From: DATATV01 sp035551355 | GTDB lineage: Bacteria > Actinomycetota > Actinomycetes > Mycobacteriales > Pseudonocardiaceae | Direction of reading: 5' to 3' | DNA: 64,000 nucleotides | Assembly (NCBI GenBank): GCA_035551355.1 | Contig: DASZNF010000035.1 | Location: forward strand, 73,149-137,148 | Made by a program: the position numbers and the translations under genes | Notes under the pieces: generated by a model | Databases searched by the model: none | Told to the model about the DNA's origin: nothing | The model's input: the letters and a program-made list of their open reading frames with translations, nothing else | In this document: positions 33,442 to 42,385 of the stretch, piece by piece | Position numbering within the stretch: position 1 is the stretch's first letter | Layout: every line of letters starts with the position of its first letter

Positions 33442-35651
33442 CAGTCCCGGCGCAGGATGCGGGTCGCGCCCGCCGCCACGGTTGTGGCCAGCAACCAACC
33501 GGACGCGGTCAGCGCGGCCGCCACCCACTGCGACGCCCCGGTCAGCTCCCACCGGGTCTTGTTGCCGAAGTCCACGATCGGCACCAGCAGGTCCAGGGTG
33601 AACAGGAACGGGTTCCACTGCAGGGTGTCCTGGTTGTCGATGGGCACCAGGGCATGGTGCAGCCCGAACCACAGGGTGCCGATCACCAGCAGCATGGCCA
33701 GCCAGCCCAGCGCCCGCACCGACCGGTAGCCGTAGCCCACCATGGACCACTGCAACCAGCTCCACACCAGGAACAGCGGTCCCATCAGGCGAAAGCCGCG
33801 GGCCAGCGCGAGGTGCCTTCGCCACTGCTTCTCGATCAGCACCGTGTCGGAGTGCTCGTCGTTGCCGTTGGCCCGCAACATGCTGGCCAGCTGGTCGTAC
33901 GGGCTGGGACTGTAGGTGTCCTGCATGGCCCGGCGCAGCCAGCGCAACCGCTGCCGCACCGCCTCGTCGTCCTTCAGGTCGATCGGCACGGTCAGCGCGT
34001 CGTAGCGGAATCCGTCCAGCTCCACCCGGCCCGCGGCGTGCCAGAACATCTTGTTGTCGGCCAGCGACGCGCACCGCGCCTGGCGCAGCACCACCCGCCC
34101 GGCCGGTTCCCTGCCCAGGGTCAGCACCAGTTCCTGGGTCTGCGCGCCGAACGCGTTCAACGCGATCCCGCCGCTGTCGGTGCCCAGCACCGCACCGTCG
34201 AAGTTGATCTCCCGGCCCACCTCGGCCCGGGTCATCCGGATCTCCCCCTCGGCCCGGAACTCCCGGCCGTCGCGCAATCCGTTGGCGCAGACCAGGTCCC
34301 GGGAGATGGTGGTGGCCCGGATGTCCAGGCACGGCTTGAGCGCGCCGTCCCGGGAGTAGCGGCCGGGCTTGGTGATGGTGGAGGCCCGCAGGTCCAGGTT
34401 GGCGCCGAAATCCGCGCCCTGCATGATCACCGTGCCCTGGATGTCCGCGCCCCGGCACTCGAACGTGCTGCCCACCGAGAACCGCCGGGCCGACCACACG
34501 TCCGCGCCCGGGTTGACCAGTTCGGCCCCGTCCATCCGGACACTGCCGCGCACCCGCACGTCCGAGCACCGCGTCGGGCCGGTGATGCGCACGTCCCGGG
34601 CCTCGAAGTCCCCGTCGATCTCGGTGCCGTCGGCCAGCACCGCCGAGTCCCGGTACGGCGCCTCCCGTTCCCCGGAGATGTCGATGCGCGCGTGGGAGAG
34701 CCGAAGCGATCCGCCGATGTGCGCATTGACCAGCCGCAACGTGCCGGTGGAGCGGAAATTGCGGTCGAAGTCGACGTTGCCGTCGACCCGGATCCGATCG
34801 GCGATCAGCGTCGTCCTGGTGCCGTAATAGGAATCGTCGGGTCCCCGGGTCGGCGCGCCCTCCCCGCCCGGGCGCAGTTCCGCGCCCCGCAACGACATGT
34901 CCCCCACCACGTGCGCGCTGGGCAGCGACACCCAGCCGGCCGCGCGGAACACCTCGCCGGTGTCACGGTCCTTGCCGCACAACAGGTTCCCGCCCACGTG
35001 CAGCCCGTTGGCGTCCAGCGCGCCACCGTCCACAGTGGATTCCAGCTGGGCGCCGGAGAGGTTGACGTTGCCGCCGGTGCGCACCCCGGGGACGCGCAAC
35101 TCGCCCACCGAGGTCAGGTTGTTGGCCAGCAGCGCCCCGGACAGCACCAGCCGGTCGGCGTGCAGGGTGCGCCCGCCCGGGTTGTCCAGCCGCGAACCGC
35201 TCAGCACCAGCGAACCGTGCACCCGCCCGTCGGTCAGGTCGATCGGCTGGCCGAACACCGTGGAGCCGGTCAGCGTGATGTCGTTGTCGCTGCTGGCATT
35301 GCGGGCCATCAGCCCGGGCAGCCAGCAGCCGTCGAACTCCACCCCGGCCAGCTTGGCCTGCCGCAGGTCCGGCGTCTGCTCGAACCGGCAGCGCACGAAC
35401 TCCAGCAGGTACGGGAACTCCACCGCGCGCAGATCCAGCGTGCCGACGAGGAACTTGTCCACGATGCGCACCACCGGGGCCACCGTGGTGCGCCGCCGCC
35501 AGGGCAGCATGCCGCCGCTGTCCGGCTCGACCACCGGCCGCACGACCTCCTCGGCGGCCTGGATCGCCCACTCCGGCGGGTCCGGCGAGTGCACGTCCAG
35601 CGGGCCGTGTTCGAGGTCGGCGTCGGTACCGGGCTCGGTCCCCGCGGCCAT
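33441..35651 (-). CDS. Large beta-helix-like protein with C-terminal membrane helices
   Basis: 736 residues. From about residue 75 to 560 short turns of 15-20 residues repeat, with patterns such as G-x-[LV]-x-[LFV]-x-[GA]-x-x-[LVI], as in pentapeptide-repeat, bactofilin-like or other right-handed beta-helix proteins. Near the C-terminus three or four membrane helices follow (about 620-730). Streptomyces relatives are annotated as membrane-associated oxidoreductases, but I see no dinucleotide motif. Function unknown; a membrane scaffold is plausible. ATG at 35651 with GGAG 6 bases upstream decides the start over a longer frame. Confidence 0.75.
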   Translation of the reverse strand: MAAGTEPGTDADLEHGPLDVHSPDPPEWAIQAAEEVVRPVVEPDSGGMLPWRRRTTVAPVVRIVDKFLVGTLDLRAVEFPYLLEFVRCRFEQTPDLRQAKLAGVEFDGCWLPGLMARNASSDNDITLTGSTVFGQPIDLTDGRVHGSLVLSGSRLDNPGGRTLHADRLVLSGALLANNLTSVGELRVPGVRTGGNVNLSGAQLESTVDGGALDANGLHVGGNLLCGKDRDTGEVFRAAGWVSLPSAHVVGDMSLRGAELRPGGEGAPTRGPDDSYYGTRTTLIADRIRVDGNVDFDRNFRSTGTLRLVNAHIGGSLRLSHARIDISGEREAPYRDSAVLADGTEIDGDFEARDVRITGPTRCSDVRVRGSVRMDGAELVNPGADVWSARRFSVGSTFECRGADIQGTVIMQGADFGANLDLRASTITKPGRYSRDGALKPCLDIRATTISRDLVCANGLRDGREFRAEGEIRMTRAEVGREINFDGAVLGTDSGGIALNAFGAQTQELVLTLGREPAGRVVLRQARCASLADNKMFWHAAGRVELDGFRYDALTVPIDLKDDEAVRQRLRWLRRAMQDTYSPSPYDQLASMLRANGNDEHSDTVLIEKQWRRHLALARGFRLMGPLFLVWSWLQWSMVGYGYRSVRALGWLAMLLVIGTLWFGLHHALVPIDNQDTLQWNPFLFTLDLLVPIVDFGNKTRWELTGASQWVAAALTASGWLLATTVAAGATRILRRD

Positions 35652-35782
35652 GGCGGTCTCCTTGCGTCGGTCGGGCGATGGCGGAGGGTCCCCGCGATCA
35701 CCGCCGGCCAAACCGATCACGAAGGCGTGGACCAGGCCATCCGATCCGTCCAACCGAAGCTGTCGGTGTTGAGCAGGCCGAA

Positions 35783-37207
35783 CTATCCCGCGCTCGTCGC
35801 GTGCGCGTCCAGGATCAGCGCGACCGCCTCGGTCAGCTTGGCCGCGTACCCCAGCTCCAGCGACTCGTCCGGCACGTGCGCGTTGCTCTCCGGGCCCAGC
35901 GCGCCGGTCACCACGAACTGCGCCGCCGGGTAGGCCTCGTGCAGCAGGCCCATGAACGGGATCGACCCGCCAAGGCCCATGCCGCGCCACGGCGCCCCGA
36001 ACACGTCCTTGCCCGCCGCGTCCAGCGCGGTGCGCAGCCACGGCGCCGGCTCCGGCGCGTTCCAGCCATCCGCCGACTCCACCCGGGACAGCTCGATCTG
36101 CGCGCCGTAGGGCACATCGGTGGTCAGCGCCCGGCGCACCGCGGCCAGCGCGGCGGCCGAATCCGCGGTCGGCGGCAACCGGAAGCTCAGGCACAGCGTG
36201 GTGTGCGAACGCAGCACGTTGCCCGCGTCGGCCGGGGCGGGCAGCCCCTCCGCGCCGGTGACCGACAGGGTCGGCCGCCAGGTCGAGTTCAGCGCCAGCT
36301 CCACCTCATCGGCGCTGACCGTGCGCACTCCCGGGGTCAGCGGCAGGCCCCGGGTGAGCATCCCCGGCGCGTCGGCCACCGCCGCCCGCACCTCCTCGGC
36401 CCGGCCCTCCGGGATCCGCACCGACAGCTCGGGCAGCCGCACCTGGCCGGTGGCCGAATCCTCCAGCCGGTCCAGCAGCTGCCGCAGCACCCGCAGCGAA
36501 CTGGGCACGATCCCGGACACGATGCCCGAGTGCTGGCCCATCTCCAGCACCTTCGCCGTCACGTCCACAGCCACCAGGCCGCGCAGCGACGTGGTCAGCC
36601 ACATCCGCTCGTAGTCCCCGGCCCCGGAGTCCAGGCACACCACCAGCGACACCGCGCCCAGCCGGGGCCGCAGGTGCTCCAGGTAGTCCGGCAGGTCCGG
36701 GCTGCCCGACTCCTCGCCGGTCTCCAGCAGCAGCACGCACCGGGCGTGCTGCCCACCGGCCGCGCGCACCGCCTCGATGGCCGCGGTCGCCGCGTAACCG
36801 GCGTAGCCGTCGTCGGCCGCGCCCCGCCCGTAGAGCCGTCCGTCGCGCACCACCGGGGTCCACGCGTCCAGCCCGTCCGACCAGCCGCCCACCGGCGGCT
36901 GCTTGTCCAGGTGCCCGTAGAGCAGCACGGTGCCCGCGGCCGAACCCGACGCGGTGGCCGGGATGTCGGCCAGCAGCAGCGGCGAGCGGCCCTCCAGGGT
37001 CACCACCTCGACCGACGCCTCCGGCAGCCCGCGCCCGCGCAACCAGCCCCGCATGTGCTCCACCGCGGCGGCCAGGTGGCCGTGCGCCGCCCAGTCCGCG
37101 TCGAAGGACTGGGAAACGGCCGGAATGCGCACCAGCTCGGAGAGGCTGGGCAGGACGTCGGTTTCCCACGTGCGGGCAACGGTCTGGGTCACGGTGTCAC
37201 GATCCAC
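35783..37207 (-). CDS. M20 family metallopeptidase (dipeptidase-like)
   Basis: 474 residues. Zinc-site motifs in order: LLYGHLDKQP, GRGAADDGYAG, LLETGEESGS with the catalytic Glu, and LDSGAGDYERMW. A dimerisation lid domain lies in the middle and the C-terminal His is in PESNAHVPDE. The family hydrolyses dipeptides or N-acyl amino acids in the cytosol; the substrate is not known. The GTG start at 37207 has no convincing ribosome-binding site. Confidence 0.9.
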   Translation of the reverse strand: MDRDTVTQTVARTWETDVLPSLSELVRIPAVSQSFDADWAAHGHLAAAVEHMRGWLRGRGLPEASVEVVTLEGRSPLLLADIPATASGSAAGTVLLYGHLDKQPPVGGWSDGLDAWTPVVRDGRLYGRGAADDGYAGYAATAAIEAVRAAGGQHARCVLLLETGEESGSPDLPDYLEHLRPRLGAVSLVVCLDSGAGDYERMWLTTSLRGLVAVDVTAKVLEMGQHSGIVSGIVPSSLRVLRQLLDRLEDSATGQVRLPELSVRIPEGRAEEVRAAVADAPGMLTRGLPLTPGVRTVSADEVELALNSTWRPTLSVTGAEGLPAPADAGNVLRSHTTLCLSFRLPPTADSAAALAAVRRALTTDVPYGAQIELSRVESADGWNAPEPAPWLRTALDAAGKDVFGAPWRGMGLGGSIPFMGLLHEAYPAAQFVVTGALGPESNAHVPDESLELGYAAKLTEAVALILDAHATSAG

Positions 37208-37575
37208 ACCCCGATCCTGTCACCCGGCGGCCCGATCGCCCGAGTGTGGTGACCGACACGACGGCGCCCGGCCGGGCGCCCGGGGAGTCGTCACTCGAAC
37301 GGCCGAGGGCCCCCAGCAGCCCGGACACCGCGTTCCTCGGTCGGCCAACCGTTGGTCATCCGAACATTTGCCCTGCTCAGCGGGATATCGGCGGCGTCAA
37401 AAACGGCCCCGACGGTGTTCTGTGTGGGCTGGGTCATGCCAGGATGGAGGGGAACCGTCAGTGCGGACGGTCGCCGGAGACTCCCCACCCGGGGGAATGC
37501 GGTGGCTGTCGTAAATGGTCCGCGTCCAGTCGCCACAAGCGACTGGCACGGCCCGGGAGCGAGGAGACCCCAACC
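37208..37575. other. Leader region of the 2-oxoacid dehydrogenase operon
   Basis: 368 bases between the divergent M20 and E1alpha genes with no gene I can support. An 8-bp hairpin, CCAGTCGC / GCGACTGG (37526-37546), lies 15 bases before the GAGGAG ribosome-binding site of E1alpha. A regulatory leader is possible; I see no match to a known riboswitch. Confidence 0.55.
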
Positions 37576-38781
37576 ATGTCGTCCCCAGAGCGATGGACGT
37601 CGGCCACACCGGCCGGGGCGTCGGCCGCCACCGCCGCCCGACCTACCACGGAACAGGTGATAGCGGGCTTGCGCGCGACGAGTGAAGGCGGCGCCGACCT
37701 GGTGCAGCTGCTCACCCCAGAGGGAGAGCGAGTCACCCACCCCGACTTCGACATCGACATTTCCGCCGAGGCGCTGCGCGACCTGTACCGGGACATGGTC
37801 CTGGTCCGCCGGGTCGACCGGGAGGCCAACGCCCTGCAACGCCAGGGCCAGCTGGGCCTGTGGGTTCCGCTGCTGGGCCAGGAGGCCGCGCAGGTCGGCT
37901 CCGGCCGGGCCCTTGCGCCCCAGGACATGGCCTTCCCCAGCTACCGCGAACACGGCGTGGCCTGGTGCCGCGGCGTGCCCGCGACCGAGCTGATGGGCCT
38001 GTTCCGGTGCGTGGACCACGGCGCCTGGGACCCCATCGCCCGCAAGTTCGGCCTGTACACCATCGTGATCGGCAACCAGGTGCTCAACGCCACCGGGTAC
38101 GCCATGGGCCAGCGGTTCGAGGGCAAGGTCGGCGGCCACGACGCCGGCGGCGACGAGGCCACCATCGTCTACTTCGGCGACGGCGCCACCAGCCAGGGCG
38201 ATGTGCACGAGGGCTTCGTATGGGCCTCGGTGTACGACGCGCCGCTGGTGTTCTTCTGCCAGAACAACCAGTGGGCCATCTCCGAGCCCACCGAACGGCA
38301 GAGCCGGCTGCCGCTGTACCAGCGGGCCCGCGGCTACGGCTTCCCCGGCATCCGGGTGGACGGCAACGACGTGCTGGCCTGCCTGGCCGTCACCCGCTGG
38401 GCGCTGCAGGAGTGCCGCAACGGCAACGGCCCGGTGCTGATCGAGGCGTTCACCTACCGGATGGACGCGCACACCACCTCCGACGACCCCACCCGCTACC
38501 GCCTCTCCGACGAGCTGGAGGCGTGGAAGCTCAAGGACCCGATCGAGCGGGTCCGGGTGCACCTGGTGCGCAACGGCCTGGCCGAACCGGAGTTCTTCAC
38601 CGGGATCCAGGCCGAGTCCGACGCGCTGGCCGCCGAGCTGCGCGCGTTCACCGTCAACCTGCCCGACCCGCCCCCTGAGCGCATCTTCGCCAACGTCTAC
38701 GCCGAGCCCAGCGCCGCGCTGGACGCGCAGCGCGCGGAGTTCCTGGAGTACGTCGGCGGTTTCGCCGGAGGTGAGCAGTGA
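37576..38781 (+). CDS. pdhA: 2-Oxoacid dehydrogenase E1 component, alpha subunit
   Basis: 401 residues. It is the thiamine-diphosphate subunit that decarboxylates pyruvate or a branched-chain 2-oxoacid. The TPP/Mg motif is visible as GDGATSQGDVHEGFVWASV...NNQWAIS, and YRMDAHTTSDDPTRYR is the phosphorylation-loop region. Similar to mycobacterial Rv2497c (pdhA/bkdA), whose operon serves branched-chain oxoacids, so bkdA is an equally good name. ATG with GAGGAG upstream. First gene of an E1alpha-E1beta-E2 operon. Confidence 0.92.
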   Translation: MSSPERWTSATPAGASAATAARPTTEQVIAGLRATSEGGADLVQLLTPEGERVTHPDFDIDISAEALRDLYRDMVLVRRVDREANALQRQGQLGLWVPLLGQEAAQVGSGRALAPQDMAFPSYREHGVAWCRGVPATELMGLFRCVDHGAWDPIARKFGLYTIVIGNQVLNATGYAMGQRFEGKVGGHDAGGDEATIVYFGDGATSQGDVHEGFVWASVYDAPLVFFCQNNQWAISEPTERQSRLPLYQRARGYGFPGIRVDGNDVLACLAVTRWALQECRNGNGPVLIEAFTYRMDAHTTSDDPTRYRLSDELEAWKLKDPIERVRVHLVRNGLAEPEFFTGIQAESDALAAELRAFTVNLPDPPPERIFANVYAEPSAALDAQRAEFLEYVGGFAGGEQ

Positions 38782-39812
38782 TGGCCGCACCCACCATCGA
38801 CTCCCCGGCCATGGACATGGCACAAGCGCCCCGCACGCACAACCTGACCATGGCCAAGGCGCTGAACATGGGTCTGCGCGCGGCCATGGAGGCCGACCCC
38901 AGGGTGCTGATCATGGGAGAGGACGTCGGCAAGCTCGGCGGCGTCTTCCGGATCACCGACGGCCTGCAGAAAGACTTCGGCGAGCACCGCGTGCTGGACA
39001 CCCCGCTGGCCGAGTCCGGCATCATCGGCACCGCGATCGGCCTGGCCATCCGCGGTTTCCGGCCGGTGTGCGAGATCCAGTTCGACGGGTTCATCTTCCC
39101 CGGCTTCGACCAGATCGTGTCCCAGCTGGCCAAGATGCACTACCGCAGCCAGGGCAAACTGAAGATGCCGATCGTGATCCGGGTGCCCTTCGGCGGTGGC
39201 ATCGGCGCGGTGGAACACCACTCCGAGTCCCCCGAGTCCTACTTCGCGCACACCGCCGGCCTGAAGGTGGTGTCCTGCTCCAACCCGGTGGACGCCTACT
39301 GGATGATCCAGCAGGCCATCACCTGCGACGACCCGGTGCTGTTCTTCGAGCCCAAGCGGCTCTACCACGCCGGCCGCGCGGAGTTGGACACCGAGGCCAC
39401 CCCGGCCCCGCTGTTTCGCTCGAAGGTGTTGCGGCAGGGGCATTCGGTGACCGTGGCCAGCTACGGCCCGTCCATCCGCACCTGTCTGCAGGCGGCCACC
39501 GCGGCCGCCGAGGACGGCGTGGAACTGGAGGTCGTCGACCTGCGCACGCTCTCCCCGCTGGACCTGGCGCCGGTGTTCGAGTCGGTGCGCCGCACCGGCC
39601 GGCTGGTCGTGGTGAGCGAGGCGCCCAGCGAGGCGTCCATCGCCACCGAGATCACCACCCGGGTACAGCAGGAATGCTTCTACAGCCTGGAAGCGCCGGT
39701 ACTGCGCTGCACCGGATTCGACACGCCGTATCCCCCGGCCAAGATCGACGAGGAGTTCCTGCCCAACCTCGACCGGATCCTGCACACCGTCGACCGTTCG
39801 CTGGCCTGGTGA
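38781..39812 (+). CDS. pdhB: 2-Oxoacid dehydrogenase E1 component, beta subunit
   Basis: 343 residues. LIMGEDVGKLGGVFRIT near the N-terminus, the FDGFIFPGFDQIVSQLAKMHYRSQG segment and the C-terminal transketolase domain (VASYGPSIRTC, EVVDLRTLSPLD) are standard for E1beta. It pairs with the alpha subunit into an alpha2beta2 tetramer. The start overlaps the E1alpha stop (TGATG), so translation is coupled; a GTG one codon earlier is possible. Confidence 0.92.
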   Translation: MAAPTIDSPAMDMAQAPRTHNLTMAKALNMGLRAAMEADPRVLIMGEDVGKLGGVFRITDGLQKDFGEHRVLDTPLAESGIIGTAIGLAIRGFRPVCEIQFDGFIFPGFDQIVSQLAKMHYRSQGKLKMPIVIRVPFGGGIGAVEHHSESPESYFAHTAGLKVVSCSNPVDAYWMIQQAITCDDPVLFFEPKRLYHAGRAELDTEATPAPLFRSKVLRQGHSVTVASYGPSIRTCLQAATAAAEDGVELEVVDLRTLSPLDLAPVFESVRRTGRLVVVSEAPSEASIATEITTRVQQECFYSLEAPVLRCTGFDTPYPPAKIDEEFLPNLDRILHTVDRSLAW

Positions 39813-39819
39813 GGCGAGG

Positions 39820-41202
39820 ATGCCGGAGTTCAAGCACTTTCCCCTGCCCGATGTCGGCGAGGGGCTGACCGAAGCGGAAATCCTGTCCTGGCAGGTGAAA
39901 CCGGGCGACGAGGTCACCGTCAACCAGGTGATCGTGGAGATCGAGACGGCCAAGGCCGCGGTGGAACTGCCCTGCCCGTACGCGGGCCGGGTCAGCGAAC
40001 TGCTGGTGCGGGCCGGGCAGACCGTGGAGGTCGGCACCCCGATCATCTCCATCGACGTCGACCCGGCCGGCGCCGCCCCCGCGCCGGCCACAAACGGTGC
40101 GGTGCGGGCGAAAGCCGATCCGGACGCGGTGCCCAACCTGGTCGGCTACGGCCCCAAGACGGCCACCGTGTCCCGGCGGGCCCGCAAACCGGTCGGCGGA
40201 AAAGCCACCCCGGCCCCGGCTCCGGTCGAGGCCGCGGCTCCCGCTCCGGCCGCGGCGAAAGTCCTGACGCCGCAACCGGAATCGGCGCCGGTGCCCGAAC
40301 AGCGTCCGCAACCGCGGCACGCCGGTGGTTACGTGCCGCTGGCCAAACCGCCGGTGCGCAAACTGGCTCACGATCTCGGGGTCGATCTGCGCGCGCTGGC
40401 CGGTTCCGGCCCGTCGGGCGTGATCACCCGGGAGGACGTGCAACACGCGGCCACCCCGGAAACCGTTGCCCCGCAAGCCGAACCCGCCGGTTACCAGCCG
40501 GCCGCGCGGGAGCGGCGGGTGCCGGTGCGGGGTGTCCGCAAGGCCACTGCCGCGGCCATGGTGGCCAGCGCCTTCACCGCGCCGCACGTCACCGAGTTCC
40601 TCACCGTGGACGTCACCCCGATGATGCAGCTGCGCGCGAAACTCAAGCAGCGCCCGGAATTCGCCGGGGTGAAGCTGACCCCGCTGACCTTCGCGGCCAA
40701 GGCGGTGTGCCTCGCGGTGCGCCGCACCCCGGACGTGAACGCCAGCTGGGACGAGGCGGCCGGCGAGATCGTCTACAAGTCCTACGTGCACCTCGGGATC
40801 GCCGCGGCCACCCCGCGCGGACTCGTGGTGCCCAAGATCCGCGACGCGGAATCGCTGGGACTGCGTGATCTGGCGGTCGCGCTGGAGGAACTGGCGGCCA
40901 CGGCCCGGGACGGCAGGACCTCGCCCGCGGCGATGTCGAACGGCACCATCACCATCACCAACGTGGGCGTGTTCGGGGTGGACACCGGCACGCCGATCAT
41001 CAATCCCGGGGAGTCGGCGATCCTCGCGTTCGGCGCGATCCGGGACATGCCGTGGGTGGTGGACGGGCAGATCGTGCCGCGCAAGGTGTGTCAGCTGTCG
41101 CTGAGTTTCGACCACCGGGTGGTGGACGGCGAGCAGGGCTCGCGGTTCCTGGCCGACGTCGGCGCCCTGCTGGCCGACCCGGCGACCGCGATCACCTACT
41201 GA
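39820..41202 (+). CDS. pdhC: Dihydrolipoamide acyltransferase (E2)
   Basis: 460 residues with one N-terminal lipoyl domain (lipoyl Lys45 in IETAKAAVE), an Ala/Pro-rich hinge, an E1/E3-binding domain (about 178-215, PPVRKLAHDLGVDLRALAGSGPSG) and a catalytic domain ending in SFDHRVVDG with the active His. It transfers the acyl group from lipoamide to CoA. The cluster has no E3; the housekeeping lipoamide dehydrogenase must serve. Starts 7 bases after E1beta and ends at a bidirectional hairpin. Confidence 0.93.
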   Translation: MPEFKHFPLPDVGEGLTEAEILSWQVKPGDEVTVNQVIVEIETAKAAVELPCPYAGRVSELLVRAGQTVEVGTPIISIDVDPAGAAPAPATNGAVRAKADPDAVPNLVGYGPKTATVSRRARKPVGGKATPAPAPVEAAAPAPAAAKVLTPQPESAPVPEQRPQPRHAGGYVPLAKPPVRKLAHDLGVDLRALAGSGPSGVITREDVQHAATPETVAPQAEPAGYQPAARERRVPVRGVRKATAAAMVASAFTAPHVTEFLTVDVTPMMQLRAKLKQRPEFAGVKLTPLTFAAKAVCLAVRRTPDVNASWDEAAGEIVYKSYVHLGIAAATPRGLVVPKIRDAESLGLRDLAVALEELAATARDGRTSPAAMSNGTITITNVGVFGVDTGTPIINPGESAILAFGAIRDMPWVVDGQIVPRKVCQLSLSFDHRVVDGEQGSRFLADVGALLADPATAITY

Positions 41203-41214
41203 GTCCGGTTTCGG

Positions 41215-41243
41215 GGCGCTGGCCGGTTCAGCCGGCCAGCGCC
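41215..41243. terminator. Bidirectional hairpin between E2 and SCP2-like genes
   Basis: Two perfect 12-base arms (41215-41226, 41232-41243) with a 5-base loop that contains the stop codon of the convergent SCP2-like gene. It ends the dehydrogenase operon. Confidence 0.75.
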
Positions 41244-41614
41244 TGGGCCGGTGCGCCGAACAGTTCCGGCAGTGCGGCCAGCGCGGCCATCTCGCCGCTG
41301 GCCTGCAGGCGCCCGTCGGTGAACAGCGACGGACCGTGCGCCCGGTCGTCGACCAGCGCGAGGAAGTCGGGCCGGTCCACGGTGACCACGGCGTGCGCGT
41401 CGCGGCTGCGGCCGGGCCGGATGGTCAGCCGGCCGTGCTCGATCACCATCTCGTAGCGCTGGTAGCCGCCGGGGCCGTCCTCGTCGCGCAGGCGCCAGTG
41501 GATCACCACTCGGGTGCTCCCGGCCCGGTCGGGCCGAAACCGCCCGCCCAGACGGTGAAACGCGGCCTCGACCGAGCCGTCGGCCGGGCTCTGGACCGGA
41601 ATGAAGTCGGTCAT
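41228..41614 (-). CDS. SCP2 sterol-carrier-like protein
   Basis: 128 residues. The pattern RFRPDRAGSTRVVIHWRLRD, YEMVIEHGRLTIRPGRS-x-DAHAVVTVDRPDFLALV, then LFTDGRLQASGEMAALAALPELF is the SCP2 lipid-binding fold. Such proteins carry acyl chains or sterol-like lipids in the cytosol. ATG with GGAGG 5 bases upstream. It is divergent from the TetR gene and shares with it a promoter region carrying two contiguous YTAC-N6-GTAR sites, so it is probably controlled by that regulator. Confidence 0.85.
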   Translation of the reverse strand: MTDFIPVQSPADGSVEAAFHRLGGRFRPDRAGSTRVVIHWRLRDEDGPGGYQRYEMVIEHGRLTIRPGRSRDAHAVVTVDRPDFLALVDDRAHGPSLFTDGRLQASGEMAALAALPELFGAPAQALAG

Positions 41615-41626
41615 ACCGCCTCCCTG

Positions 41627-41658
41627 GTTACCGTGAAGTAACGCTACTGGACGGTAGC
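41627..41658. promoter_or_regulatory. Two contiguous TetR-type operators (YTAC-N6-GTAR)
   Basis: GTTACCGTGAAGTAAC (41627-41642) and GCTACTGGACGGTAGC (41643-41658) are back-to-back 5+6+5 inverted repeats. They lie between the SCP2-like and TetR genes. A TAACCT -10 candidate for the TetR gene abuts the second site. The same motif recurs at 44733, 54392, 61832 and 61856. Confidence 0.75.
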
Positions 41659-41715
41659 TAACCTGGCAAATCGGACCCGCTACGCTGGATCGGGTGATTC
41701 GTGGAGAGGATTTCC

Positions 41716-42378
41716 ATGTCGGTCGCTGAACCGGAACGCCAGGGGCGACCCAAGCGGCTGCCGCGCGAGGTCCGGGAACGACAGATACTCGACGCCGCCG
41801 TGCGTGTCTTCTCCCGCAACGGCTACCACTCCGCGTCCATGGACGAGATCTCGGACGTGGCCGGCATCTCCAAGCCGATGATCTACGCCTACCTCGGCTC
41901 CAAGGAGGACCTGTTCGCCGCGTGCATCCAGCGCGAGGCCAACGAGTTCCTGGAGGCCATCGTCTCCGCGGTCAAACCGAACCTGTCCGCCGACGTGCAG
42001 CTCTGGTACGGCCTGGTGTCCTTCTTCAACTACGTCGGCGAACACCGGGAGAGCTGGCGGGTGCTGCACCGCCAGGTCACCGCGCAGGGCGGCCCGTTCA
42101 CCGCGGAACTGCACGCCATGCGCCAGCGCGCCATCGCCCTGGTGGCCGCGCTGCTGGTGCGCACCGGCAGCGCCGAAGGCGTCGGCGAGGCCGCGTCCGA
42201 ATCGGGCGAGGCGCTGGCCGCGGCCCTGGTCGGCGCGGCCGAGTCGCTGGCCGACTGGTGGCTGGACCACCCCGACGAATCGGCCGCCTCCATCGCGGCC
42301 AAGCTGATGAACCTGGTCTGGCAGGGCTTCGGCAACCTGGTCGAGGACCGCGTCTGGGTGCCCCCGGCCCGCTCCTGA
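41716..42378 (+). CDS. TetR family transcriptional regulator
   Basis: 220 residues. The N-terminal helix-turn-helix (about 20-66) reads REVRERQILDAAVRVFSRNGYHSASMDEISDVAGISKPMIYAYLGSKEDL, a textbook TetR domain. The C-terminal ligand domain is helical with the FFNYVGEHRESWRVL segment common in acyl-CoA or fatty-acid responsive members. ATG at 41716 with GAGAGGA upstream. Tandem palindromes in its divergent promoter suggest autorepression. Their recurrence at the alpha/beta hydrolase, fabG4/fadA2 and fadE5 promoters suggests it governs acyl-CoA metabolism; this is inference. Confidence 0.9.
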   Translation: MSVAEPERQGRPKRLPREVRERQILDAAVRVFSRNGYHSASMDEISDVAGISKPMIYAYLGSKEDLFAACIQREANEFLEAIVSAVKPNLSADVQLWYGLVSFFNYVGEHRESWRVLHRQVTAQGGPFTAELHAMRQRAIALVAALLVRTGSAEGVGEAASESGEALAAALVGAAESLADWWLDHPDESAASIAAKLMNLVWQGFGNLVEDRVWVPPARS

Positions 42379-42385
42379 ACCGGTC

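Noticed and set aside
37208..37575. A c-di-AMP-type or other known riboswitch before the dehydrogenase operon
   Set aside because: The conserved core elements of riboswitch classes I know could not be matched; only a short hairpin is clear.
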